Origin: Frankia torreyi
GTDB lineage: Bacteria > Actinomycetota > Actinomycetes > Frankiales > Frankiaceae
Assembly: GCF_000948395.1 (NCBI RefSeq)
Contig: NZ_JYFN01000007.1
Span: forward strand, 17,650-65,016
Reading direction: 5' to 3'
DNA length: 47,367 nucleotides
This document shows, piece after piece, positions 1 through 7,780 of the stretch; the first letter of the stretch is position 1, and every line of letters begins with the position of its first letter. Position numbers and translations under genes: made by a program. The notes beneath the pieces were generated by a model. The model was not told the DNA's origin and searched no databases. It worked only from the letters and a program-made list of their open reading frames with translations.

Positions 1-540
1 CCAGCCGATGAGTTCGCTCCGCTGGGCGATGACCTGCATCTCCATCCACGACGCCGACCACGCGGTGACGGCGTGCCGCTCGGCGAGCCGCAGCAGCGCC
101 CCGCCCACTCCGGCCCCCTGCCGGGTGGGGCTGACGGCGAACATGCCGAAGTAGGCCCCCGTCACCGCGGTGATCCCCGCTGCGGTGGTCCCCTCGTCCT
201 CGCCCGGCTGGGCCACCAACTCACCCGTCTGGACCACACCAGCTCCGCCATGCGCCCGCGGCTCGATCCGACGCTCCACGTGGCAGCAGCCCACGAGGAG
301 ACCCGAGGGCTCCTCCGCGAGCAGGACTGTCCCGTGTGGGGCGGTCAGGGCGGCACGCACCTCCTCGACATCCGTGCGCTGGCCCCCGACCAGGTCCGCT
401 TCGGTGGTCCACCCCGCCCGGCTGGACTCCCCCCGGTACGCGGATTCGACGAGAGCGACGATCGCCGCCGCCTCGGCGGCGCTGTCGGTGGCACGACGAA
501 ACGCCAGGTTCGCGGGCTGGGGGCGGGAGACCGATCGCAT
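1..540 (-). CDS. GNAT family N-acetyltransferase, 3' end cut by window
   Basis: About 180 residues are visible, starting at the ATG at 540, and the frame runs off the left edge. The reading frame gives a typical GNAT layout: an N-terminal strand (LAFRRATD), the central region (VLLAEEPSGLLVGCCHVE), and the acetyl-CoA binding segment GMFAVSPTRQGAGVGGALL, in which Q-G-A-G-V-G-G matches the family pattern Q/R-x-x-G-x-G/A. The family transfers an acetyl group from acetyl-CoA to an amine; the substrate here cannot be read from the sequence. It lies 10 bases downstream of a sirtuin gene on the same strand and is probably co-transcribed with it. The missing C-terminus should hold only the last strands of the fold. 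Confidence 0.85.
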   Translation of the reverse strand, partial: MRSVSRPQPANLAFRRATDSAAEAAAIVALVESAYRGESSRAGWTTEADLVGGQRTDVEEVRAALTAPHGTVLLAEEPSGLLVGCCHVERRIEPRAHGGAGVVQTGELVAQPGEDEGTTAAGITAVTGAYFGMFAVSPTRQGAGVGGALLRLAERHAVTAWSASWMEMQVIAQRSELIGW

Positions 541-550
541 CTCCCCATCC

Positions 551-1480
551 TCACAGCTCAGCGGGCGAATCCCCCGACAGGGCCAGGGACGGCACGGTCC
601 GTGACGGCGCGAGCGTTCGTTCGCCGCTGGTGACGGCGGCAGCCAGCCGCGGCAGCAGCGTCCCGAGGGGGGCGTCGACACGGACCGTCGCCCGGCTGTC
701 CCCACGGGTGGGCCCCTGGTTGACGATCGCGACCGGGATGTCGAGCTCGGCCGCCCGCAGGACGAACCGGTAGCCGGACATCACCGTCAGCGACGATCCC
801 AGGATCAGCACCGCACGCGCGCTCTCGACCAGATCGAATGCCTGCGCCACGCGGGGTCGCGGCACAGTGGCGCCGAAGAACACCACGTCCGGTTCCAGCC
901 GCTCACCGCCGCAGCCACGGCAGTCGACCATGACGAAGCGGGCGACCGCCTCCGCCGAGAGGGTGACGTCACCGTCCGGATTGGTGGGGGCTCCGGAGAT
1001 GCGGAAGCCCGGGTTCGCCGCGGTCAGCCGCTCGTCGAGGTCGAGGCGCGGGCTCACCTGCCCGCAGTCGCCGCACACCACGCGGGAGAGGCTTCCATGC
1101 AGATCGATGACATGGCGGGAGCCGGCGCGCTGGTGCAACTCGTCGACGTTCTGGGTGATGATGCCGGTGACCAGTCCCGCCTGCTCCAGGCGGGCCACCG
1201 CGCGGTGGCCCGGGTTGGGCTCGGCCCGGGCGACCTGCCGCCAGCCGGCGTGGCTGCGCGCCCAGTAGCGGTGACGAGCCCCCGGTTCCTTGGTGAACTG
1301 CTGGTAGGTCATCGGGGTGTGGCGGCGCAGTGCCCCGTTCGGGCCCCGATAGTCGGGGATGCCGGAATCGGTCGAGATCCCCGCCCCGCTCACCACGGCG
1401 ACGCCGCCTGCCGCGACGAGGGCACACAGCCGGTCGAACGCCTCGCCGTCGTTGGTCGTCTTTACTCCCACCGCTCCCAT
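551..1480 (-). CDS. SIR2 family NAD-dependent protein deacylase, class II-like
   Basis: A 309-residue sirtuin. Visible motifs in order: the NAD-binding GAGISTDSGIPDYRG near residue 33, TQNVDELHQRAG (the TQNxD signature), the catalytic-base region VIDLHGS, two Cys pairs for structural zinc (VCGDCG and VDCRGCG), VVFFGATVP, and the C-terminal Rossmann strand ILGSSLTV. The GIPDYRG form of the first motif is typical of class II (SIRT4-like) sirtuins. The family removes acyl groups from lysines using NAD and is cytosolic. The ATG at 1480 has only a weak ribosome binding site; a GTG three codons downstream is an alternative. A GNAT gene follows directly, so acylation and deacylation enzymes may be co-expressed. 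Confidence 0.93.
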   Translation of the reverse strand: MGAVGVKTTNDGEAFDRLCALVAAGGVAVVSGAGISTDSGIPDYRGPNGALRRHTPMTYQQFTKEPGARHRYWARSHAGWRQVARAEPNPGHRAVARLEQAGLVTGIITQNVDELHQRAGSRHVIDLHGSLSRVVCGDCGQVSPRLDLDERLTAANPGFRISGAPTNPDGDVTLSAEAVARFVMVDCRGCGGERLEPDVVFFGATVPRPRVAQAFDLVESARAVLILGSSLTVMSGYRFVLRAAELDIPVAIVNQGPTRGDSRATVRVDAPLGTLLPRLAAAVTSGERTLAPSRTVPSLALSGDSPAEL

Positions 1481-1582
1481 GCTGCCCGATCGCGCGGCCG
1501 CGGACCCGTCCGAGCCGACTGGTGACCTCAGAGCGTGGGTCGTACCGTTGCGCCGGGTAGACCTGTATCGAGGTGATGACCG

Positions 1583-2005
1583 ATGAACGAGCAGGTCAGA
1601 CGCGCCAGCAGACCGCCACGTCGGCGGCGGGACACCCCTGGTCCCGCCGTGGCGTCTGGTACCGCCGTGGCGTCCAGTACCGCCGTGGCGTCCCCCGAAC
1701 GGCGCACGCCGCGCGTCACCGATGCGGGGGACGAAGCCGCATGTACGGGAGCCGAGCGGCTGTCAACGTGGGAGGCCGCGCAGGCAGCGGCCCATCCGGG
1801 CCCCGAGGCGCCGGTGTGTGGCGCGGCGGGGCAGCTCGCCGGACCGGAGGAGACGATCGAGGCCGAGATCGTCCGGTGCCTGCCGGGCGGGGTCGCACTT
1901 GTCCGGACAGCGGCCGGCACCGAGGAGATCGGTCTCGCCCTCGTCCGAGCCCGGGCGGGCGACGCGGTGCTGGTCCACGCCGGGGAAGCGATCAGCGTCC
2001 TCTGA
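1583..2005 (+). CDS. HypC/HupF-like small protein
   Basis: A 140-residue protein whose last 60 residues look like the OB-fold part of HypC/HybG/HupF hydrogenase maturation chaperones: EAEIVRCLPGGVALVRT followed by GDAVLVHAGEAISVL, compare the family's GDYVLVHAGFAI. The first 75 residues are low-complexity and contain a 15-base repeat translated as three copies of AVAS. The ATG at 1583 has GAGGTGA upstream. An in-frame GTG at 1814 would instead give a 63-residue protein starting M-C, as true HypC does, but its ribosome binding site is weak. HypC carries the iron ligand group to the hydrogenase large subunit; no hydrogenase or other hyp gene is in the window, so that role is unproven. Confidence 0.6.
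   Translation: MNEQVRRASRPPRRRRDTPGPAVASGTAVASSTAVASPERRTPRVTDAGDEAACTGAERLSTWEAAQAAAHPGPEAPVCGAAGQLAGPEETIEAEIVRCLPGGVALVRTAAGTEEIGLALVRARAGDAVLVHAGEAISVL
1643..1696 (+). repeat. Short tandem repeat, about 18-19 bp unit, three copies
   Basis: The core ccgccgtggcgtc recurs three times in a row inside the N-terminal low-complexity part of the HypC-like gene and encodes the repeated A-V-A-S. Confidence 0.7.
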
Positions 2006-2026
2006 CCAGCGTGAAGGAGGCCAGCG

Positions 2027-3052
2027 ATGAGGACGGTTCAGGCGCGGCTGGACCGGGCGGCGGCGATCGCCGACGCGACGATCTACCGGCACGATCCGGG
2101 CCATCGCGTGCGGCCCGGTCGGGGCGGATCGGGCGGACTCGTCGGGGTGCTGACCCCGGCCGCCTACGCCGCGCGCCATCCGGCTGACCGAGCCTACGTC
2201 CACGCGGAGTGCCTGTTGGAGGCGGGCCCCGACGCCGTGCTGACCGCGCAGGTCCGCTGGCTGCAGATCACGACGCGGGAGCAGCAGGTCCTCCGATCGG
2301 GCGGTGCCAGCGTCGGGCCGGAGGTGGCCTTCGACGCCGACCCCGACGACCAGGCCGAGTTTCTGCCCCACGAGGTCGATGAGGACGTGACGATCGCGGA
2401 TCTGCTCGCGGCGGGCCCCGGCCCGATCACTCATCCCTCGACTCCGTCGACCGGAACATGGCCTCGCGGCTGGCTACCTCATCTCAGTGCCCCCCGCCCG
2501 GCCCCCTGGGAGCCGGCCGGCGCGGCGGCGGGCGGGCCGGGTGTGGCCCGGTCGGGGGCGCACACGGTGCGGCTCAGTGCGCCGTCCGGCCGTCAGGTCC
2601 GGACCGTGGATCACGGTGGGACGGCGCCGACCAGGATTACCTGGGACACCTGGTTCGCCCGGGCGGAACTGCGACTGAGCGCTGGGCTTTATCCCGGTCC
2701 ACACCCGCTGCTGCGCCTGCGCGCGGAGCTGGTCAACATCTCAGGCTGGCCGCCCCACGCCGACGAGGCCCACGGACGGATCCCGGTAGGGTGGGCCGCC
2801 CGGGCCCCTCACGGGCAGGCATTGCGCCATGCGCTGATCGGGGCACACGTGATCCTCGGCATCGACCGGGGCCGGTTCGTCTCCCTGAGCGCGCCCCCCG
2901 CCTGGGCTGCCGCTGTCGCACGGGACTGCGTCAACGACGGCCTGTGGCCTGCGGTGGTCGGCGGGCCGGGCGGCGACCCCACCGCCGTGCTGCTCGCGCC
3001 GGTCCGGATCCCGGACGATCCGGGACCGCGGCCGACACCTTCCCCGGCTTGA
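2027..3052 (+). CDS. Unrecognised 341-residue protein
   Basis: I do not recognise this family. The ATG is well supported by AAGGAGG 8 bases upstream, 21 bases after the HypC-like gene, so the two are probably one transcript. No signal peptide, membrane helix or known motif is visible. The N-terminal third holds a conserved-looking stretch (VRWLQITTREQQVL, then an acidic part with FLPHEVDEDVTIADLL). A proline/alanine-rich linker around residues 140-190 separates it from a C-terminal domain (RITWDTWFARAELRLSAG, RAELVNISGWP, GAHVILGIDRGRFVSL). The C-terminal half has the strand and helix alternation of a globular cytoplasmic domain. The TGA is at 3050, and the YihY gene on the other strand ends 52 bases later. 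Confidence 0.75.
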   Translation: MRTVQARLDRAAAIADATIYRHDPGHRVRPGRGGSGGLVGVLTPAAYAARHPADRAYVHAECLLEAGPDAVLTAQVRWLQITTREQQVLRSGGASVGPEVAFDADPDDQAEFLPHEVDEDVTIADLLAAGPGPITHPSTPSTGTWPRGWLPHLSAPRPAPWEPAGAAAGGPGVARSGAHTVRLSAPSGRQVRTVDHGGTAPTRITWDTWFARAELRLSAGLYPGPHPLLRLRAELVNISGWPPHADEAHGRIPVGWAARAPHGQALRHALIGAHVILGIDRGRFVSLSAPPAWAAAVARDCVNDGLWPAVVGGPGGDPTAVLLAPVRIPDDPGPRPTPSPA

Positions 3053-3104
3053 CGGGCCATCCGGGCGGTGTCGCGGCGGCGCCCGGACTCCTGGCCGAGA
3101 TCCA

Positions 3105-4295
3105 CTAGGGCAGATGGCCGCGATCCACATCCGCCGACGGACCGGGAACCCTGTCGGCCGACAGATCGGGGACGGCCTCGGCGGACGGATCGGGGACGCC
3201 CTCGACGGATGGATCGGGGTCCGCGGCGGCGGTCGGGTCACGACCCACGCCCGGGATCGCCGACAGCGGGTCGCTCGCCGGGCGCTGCTGGTCGGGCAGG
3301 TCGGTAAAGGTGACGTCCACCTGCTGGAAGCTCTTGAACTGCTCCGCCTTGGCGTAGGAGGTGTAGGCCCGCCGGTCGGAATCGGTCAGCTCGACGTCGT
3401 CGGTGAACGGGGTCAACAGCGCCCGCGGGTAGAGTCGGCCCGCCCGCACCGCGTTGATCTCCATGGCGACAACCACGACGACGGCGAGGAAGTACAGCCA
3501 GGTCATCAGCCCGAGAACGAGCCCGAACAGCCCGTAGACCTGGGTGGAGCCCTTGAGCTGGTGGGCGATGTAGTAGCTGCCCAGGGTCTGCACGAGCTGC
3601 CAGCCGAGCGCCGCGAACACCGCTCCGGGCAGGATCTCGCGCACTCGGACGGACCGGGCGGTCAGGACCTTGAAGGCGACGAGGACCAGGCCGGCGTTGC
3701 CCGCCGTGGAGATCGCGACCGCGAGCACCTGGAACCCGGCGGCCAACCGGCCGAACGCCGAGGCCCCGGTCGTGACGCTGGAGAGCACCGTCGTCATCAG
3801 CACACCGAGGCCGAGCAGGCCGATGAGGCTGAGGCTGCGCAGCCGGGCGAAGAACGGGTTCGGTCGGGCCCGGCGCGGCACCGCCCAGACGGTGTCGAGG
3901 GCGTTGCCGATCGCCCGGGCGACGCCGAGGCTGCCGGAGATGGCGCCGAGGACGCCGACGGCGACGGCGACGCCGCTGCCCTTGAGTGCCTGCACGTCGT
4001 CGCGGAGCTGATCACCAATGATCGGAAACTGGCTCAGCGTGGAGGTCACGACTTGTTCCTGCAGGTCAGGATGGCCGTGCAGGACGAAGCCCAGCCCGGT
4101 CGTGAGCAGCAGCAACAACGGGAACAGCGACAGGAAGGCGTAGAAGGTGATCAGGGCGGCGAGGTAGCCGCCCTGATCGTCGGCGAACTTGTAGATGACG
4201 GCGATGACGAAGCCGACCCCACGGTTGCGTTGCTGGGCCCGGTCGATGCGGCCACCGAGCGCCATCCCGCGCCTCCCCAGGCCGTCCATCGTCAT
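3105..4295 (-). CDS. YihY/BrkB family inner-membrane protein
   Basis: A 396-residue protein with the usual six membrane helices of the YihY/BrkB family. Signature stretches include ALITFYAFLSLFPLLLLLTTGLG, the GSLGVARAIGNALDTVWAVP segment, GAVFAALGWQLVQTLGSYYI and YGLFGLVLGLMTWLYFLAVVVVVAMEINA. The molecular role of the family is not settled; some members are proposed transporters. I chose the ATG at 4295, which has GGGGGA 8 bases upstream; a longer frame back to 4394 lacks support. The last 90 residues are cytoplasmic and end in an imperfect repeat built on DPSxE/DxVP, translated from related 24-30 base units. The gene is divergent from the CHRD-like gene. Confidence 0.9.
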   Translation of the reverse strand: MTMDGLGRRGMALGGRIDRAQQRNRGVGFVIAVIYKFADDQGGYLAALITFYAFLSLFPLLLLLTTGLGFVLHGHPDLQEQVVTSTLSQFPIIGDQLRDDVQALKGSGVAVAVGVLGAISGSLGVARAIGNALDTVWAVPRRARPNPFFARLRSLSLIGLLGLGVLMTTVLSSVTTGASAFGRLAAGFQVLAVAISTAGNAGLVLVAFKVLTARSVRVREILPGAVFAALGWQLVQTLGSYYIAHQLKGSTQVYGLFGLVLGLMTWLYFLAVVVVVAMEINAVRAGRLYPRALLTPFTDDVELTDSDRRAYTSYAKAEQFKSFQQVDVTFTDLPDQQRPASDPLSAIPGVGRDPTAAADPDPSVEGVPDPSAEAVPDLSADRVPGPSADVDRGHLP

Positions 4296-4630
4296 GAAGC
4301 TATCCCCCGTCCGGGTGGGCCGCATACCCGCTGACCTGCCGGTAAAGCGTCTCGACCGGCCGACAACGGACCTCCCACCGCAACGCGCCCACATCGCCGC
4401 CGCGGCTGGCCCGATCGGGTGATGTGCCGGCTGCGCGGCCGGCCTTCACCCGCATCCCCCGATCCGGGTCCACCCGTATCCCCGATCCGGGCGGCGCCGC
4501 GGCGGGCTCCCTCCACCGGCTCATCATCGCGTTGACGGATGGGCGCGCATGGCCTTGGCTGATGCCGCCACCCTACGCACCTGATCGATCACGATGCAGC
4601 CACGGTCCACCGCCCGAAAGGAGTCCGCGG
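4296..4630. promoter_or_regulatory. Divergent intergenic region
   Basis: This 335-base stretch between the YihY gene and the CHRD-like gene must hold both promoters. It contains related direct repeats around 4456-4500 (gatccgggtccacccgtatc and variants). I see no convincing open frame or paired hairpin. Confidence 0.4.
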
Positions 4631-5422
4631 ATGCGACGAGGTCTCAGGGGGATCATCCCGGGAATCGGCGTGGGCCTGCTTCCCCTCGCCGTCCTCCCGG
4701 TCCTGGCAGTATCCGGCCCGGATGGGGCAGCCCCGGTCGGCGCAGACAGCATCGGTGCGGACAGCATCGGTGCGGACACCGGCCACCCGCTCGTGCCGCC
4801 CGCCGACGCGGCCTCGACGCCGCACGGACGAGGTGACACGCCCGCCGACGGGCCGACCTACCTGATCGCCGACCTCGGACCGGTGAACCGATCCGGCGCG
4901 AGCGGCACAGCCACCGCGACCCTGCGGGGGAACCTGCTGAGCATCCGGATCGTCACCCACGGCTTGGCTCCGGGACTGCCGCACCCCCAGCACATCCACA
5001 TCGGCGGCAGCCATTCCTGCCCCGCCCCGGACGCGACGGGCACCGGCGCGAGGGGCCAGGTCCGTTCGGGCGACGCGAAGAAGTCGATCGGTGCCATCGC
5101 GGTGTCGCTCACCACGACCGGCGACACCGGCCCGGACAGCTCCTACGCGCTGGACCGCTTCCCCGTCGGCGACGCCGGCTACGAGCGCACCATCACCGTC
5201 TCCCCGACGGTCGCCGCGGAGCTGCGCGGCGGCGAGGGCGTGATCGAGCAGCACGGTGTCGACGCGAACCACAGCGGCCGCTACGACGGGGCGGCCCGCA
5301 GCGACGTGAAGCCCGAGCTGCCCGAGGAGGTCTCCAACTCGGCCGCCTGCGGCCGGCTCGTCACGAGCCCGACCGCTGTCCCGGTGGGCGGGGTGGCAGC
5401 CGGCGGCGGCGGGACCGCCTGA
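4631..5422 (+). CDS. Secreted CHRD-like domain protein
   Basis: A 263-residue exported protein. The ATG at 4631 has AAAGGAG upstream and opens a signal peptide (MRRGLRGIIPGIGVGLLPLA...). After a linker with a repeated GADSI comes a beta-rich domain with TATLRGNLLSIRIVTHGLAPGLPHPQHIHIGG, the HIHI pattern seen in CHRD domains and in superoxide-dismutase-like folds. A conserved SCPAPDATG and a late Cys (SAACGRL) could form a disulfide bond. The tail is glycine-rich. CHRD domains are extracellular and of mostly unknown function. The histidines hint at metal binding, but no complete dismutase metal site is visible. Confidence 0.7.
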   Translation: MRRGLRGIIPGIGVGLLPLAVLPVLAVSGPDGAAPVGADSIGADSIGADTGHPLVPPADAASTPHGRGDTPADGPTYLIADLGPVNRSGASGTATATLRGNLLSIRIVTHGLAPGLPHPQHIHIGGSHSCPAPDATGTGARGQVRSGDAKKSIGAIAVSLTTTGDTGPDSSYALDRFPVGDAGYERTITVSPTVAAELRGGEGVIEQHGVDANHSGRYDGAARSDVKPELPEEVSNSAACGRLVTSPTAVPVGGVAAGGGGTA

Positions 5423-5444
5423 CCCGATCGGGCCGGGGGCCGGG

Positions 5445-5498
5445 CCTGATCCGCTCGGACCGGCTGCCGGGCCTGATCCGATCGGGCCGGCTGCCGGG
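5445..5498. repeat. 27-bp direct repeat, two copies plus a partial
   Basis: Two adjacent copies of a 27-base unit (cctgatccg, then ctcggac or atcgggc, then cggctgccggg) lie in the gap between the convergent CHRD-like and flavoprotein genes, with a diverged partial copy just before at 5421-5444. The GC-rich sequence can pair and may help end transcription from both sides. Confidence 0.55.
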
Positions 5499-5526
5499 GG
5501 AAGGGGGCGCGGAACACCGGCCCGGT

Positions 5527-7044
5527 TCATCGTCCCGCGACGCCGCCCACCGCACGGCCCGGATGCGCCGGGGAGTCGCTCGGGGCAACGTCGACGCTCG
5601 CCGGTCCCGACGCCGCGGCCGGGTAGATGCCGGTCTGCTCGGTGGCGTCGATCGTGGGTGGCCGCCCGTCAGCGAAGCCGAGCTGCACGATCTGGTGCGG
5701 GATGACCAGGTCCAGCGCCCAGTCCGTGACCACCCTGACCCGATTGGACCCGTTGTTCAACGCGTACGCGTGGTACGCCCGGGTGACCACGGCCGCGGGC
5801 AGTCCGTGCAGGGTGACCCCCAGCGGGTTGGCCACCGCGTCCCGGCCGCCTAGATCGACCACGAACCCGAGATCGTGGTGCCGGTACGGCCGGGCGGTGC
5901 CGTACCCGAGGGACGCCGCCACGTTGCGGGCGGCGGCCCCGGCCTGGCGCACGGCGTGCTGGGCGGTCTGACTGGCGAGGGCGCCCGAGCGGGTCACGTC
6001 CGGCACGGCGGCGGCGTCGCCCAGCGCGAACAGGCCATCCACCTCGGGGACGCGGAAGCAGTCGTCGACGACGAGGCGCCCGTGCGTGGTGGGCAGGCCC
6101 AGCTTGGCCACGAGCGGGCTCGGGGACACCCCCGCGCACCAGACCACGGTGTGGGTGTCGATCGTCTCGTGCTGGTCGGGGGCCTCCGCCTGGCCCAACC
6201 GGACGGTGCGCTCGGTGACCTCGTGCACCGCCGTCCGCAGCCGCAGCTCGACGCCGCGGGCGGTCAGCACGTCGGCGGCCCGGCGGCCGAGCGTCGGCGC
6301 CAGTTCGTGCAGCAGGCTCGGCGCGTGGTCGACGAGCACCCAGCGGACCTCCTCGGCCCGCACCCGCGGGTAGTTCGCCACCGCGCGCCGGCTGAAACGG
6401 GTCATCTGCGCGGCGAGCTCCGTGCCCGTGTACCCGCCGCCGACGATCACGAAGGTGCACAGGGCGCGCCGGCGAGCGTCGTCGGTGGTGGTGGCATCCG
6501 CCCGCTCGAACTGCCGCAGCACATGGTCGCGCAGGTGGACGGCCTCGGCGAGGTTCTTCAGGCCGATCGCGTGCTCGCGCACGCCGGGGATGTCGAAGGT
6601 CCGCGTGACGGACCCGGGGGCCAGCACAAGCCGATCCCAGCCCAGCTCGTCGACCGTGCCGTCGCTGCCGAGCACGGTCACCGTGCGGGCCCGGGTGTCG
6701 ACCGCCACCGCATGGCCCAGGCGCAGCACGGTGCGGCGCAGCGCCCCCCGGGTGGCCACCGCCAGGTGCCGCGGCTCCACCGAGCTCGCGCAGACCTGCG
6801 GCATCAGGGAGGTGTAGAGCAGATGGTCCACCGGCGAGACGACGGTGAGCTCCGCCGCCGACGCCGGCAGCAGACCCTCCAGCCGCCGCAGCAGCCGCAG
6901 GCCGGCGAATCCGCTGCCCACCACGACCACGCGGGACGCTGCCGCCCCGGACCCGGCGGCGGACGCGGGTGCCGGGCGATCGGCTGCCCTGTCGGCGGGC
7001 AGGAATCGACGCAGGGACGCCGGCAACGACCATGCTGCGGGCAC
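5527..7044 (-). CDS. Type II NADH dehydrogenase-like FAD/NAD oxidoreductase
   Basis: A 505-residue member of the two-dinucleotide-binding flavoprotein family. The FAD motif VVVVGSGFAGLRLL is near residue 40, followed by HLLYTSLMPQV, which corresponds to the quinone-site region of NDH-2 enzymes. The second GxGxxG motif, VIVGGGYTGTELAAQM, is near residue 203 and the FAD-ribityl motif GLFALGDAAAV near 338. The family moves electrons from NADH to membrane quinone without pumping protons. I chose the GTG at 7044 because GGAGGTGG lies just upstream; the frame extends to 7200 without a good start. The C-terminus has no clear membrane helix. A carotenoid or quinone-related oxidoreductase is the main alternative. 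Confidence 0.87.
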   Translation of the reverse strand: MPAAWSLPASLRRFLPADRAADRPAPASAAGSGAAASRVVVVGSGFAGLRLLRRLEGLLPASAAELTVVSPVDHLLYTSLMPQVCASSVEPRHLAVATRGALRRTVLRLGHAVAVDTRARTVTVLGSDGTVDELGWDRLVLAPGSVTRTFDIPGVREHAIGLKNLAEAVHLRDHVLRQFERADATTTDDARRRALCTFVIVGGGYTGTELAAQMTRFSRRAVANYPRVRAEEVRWVLVDHAPSLLHELAPTLGRRAADVLTARGVELRLRTAVHEVTERTVRLGQAEAPDQHETIDTHTVVWCAGVSPSPLVAKLGLPTTHGRLVVDDCFRVPEVDGLFALGDAAAVPDVTRSGALASQTAQHAVRQAGAAARNVAASLGYGTARPYRHHDLGFVVDLGGRDAVANPLGVTLHGLPAAVVTRAYHAYALNNGSNRVRVVTDWALDLVIPHQIVQLGFADGRPPTIDATEQTGIYPAAASGPASVDVAPSDSPAHPGRAVGGVAGR

Positions 7045-7290
7045 GTTCCACCTCCGGAGGCCGCACAAGGCGGTAGCGGTCGGGCGGCGGCAGGACGCGG
7101 GTGCGCAACCGCTTGGGGTGCGCGGACCGCGCCGGCCGCCTTCCTCTGCGTGCCCGGGTAGGCCGCCGGGCAATCGCTCGCCGCAGCGGTATCGCTTCAC
7201 GTCCAGTCGATTCTCATGATCGCGATCGTGGAATCACGTCAACGGCGTTGATTATCGGACATCCGCCGCCGTCCTGGCGGACCTCGCCGG

Positions 7291-7680
7291 TCAGGGCCTG
7301 ACCGGCGCGTCACCGCGGGGGACGCCCAGGTCACCGACCCGTGGACGCCAGGCGTCGAAGAACTCGCCGCTGGTCAGCCGGCCCTCCAGGTCAATCCCGA
7401 GGTAGCGACTTCAGGCCCGCACGCTCCCGTCCTCCTGGAGGAGCAGGGAGGTGTGGACAGTGTGATGGTCGGGCGCCGCCGCGCTCCTGGAGCGGACGTA
7501 GTCGGCGAACTCCCCGAGCCCGTGGTAGGTCCGGCTCGGGCCCGGCCCGATGTCGACCCGGACGTCGGACGTGCACGCGAGCCCCAGCCCCGCCACATCG
7601 TTGTTGTCGAAGACATGCGCGAACAGCGCCAGGATCTCCCGGATCGCCAGCGCGTCACCCTGGGGAAGGACGGCCGCCAT
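7291..7680 (-). pseudogene. SnoaL-like (NTF2 fold) protein with in-frame stop
   Basis: The frame starts at ATG 7680 with GGAGGGAAG upstream and reads a SnoaL-type N-terminus (LAIREILALFAHVFDNNDVAG, then YHGLGEFADYVRS and HHTVHTSLLLQEDG). It stops at a TGA at 7411-7413 after 89 residues. The same frame continues for 39 codons (SRYLGIDLEGRLTSGEFFDAW...) to a TGA at 7291; this is the C-terminal strand region the fold needs, where family members often have a Trp at the stop position. A TGG-to-TGA nonsense change explains this best. A sequencing error or a genuinely short protein are the alternatives. Confidence 0.65.
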
Positions 7681-7780
7681 CTCGTTCTTCCCTCCGCCCG
7701 CCGCTTACCGTTGGGCCCTTCCAGGATGGTCGGCCTGCCACCACCGGAACACCCCATTCCATGTGCATCGGGGTGCTGGT

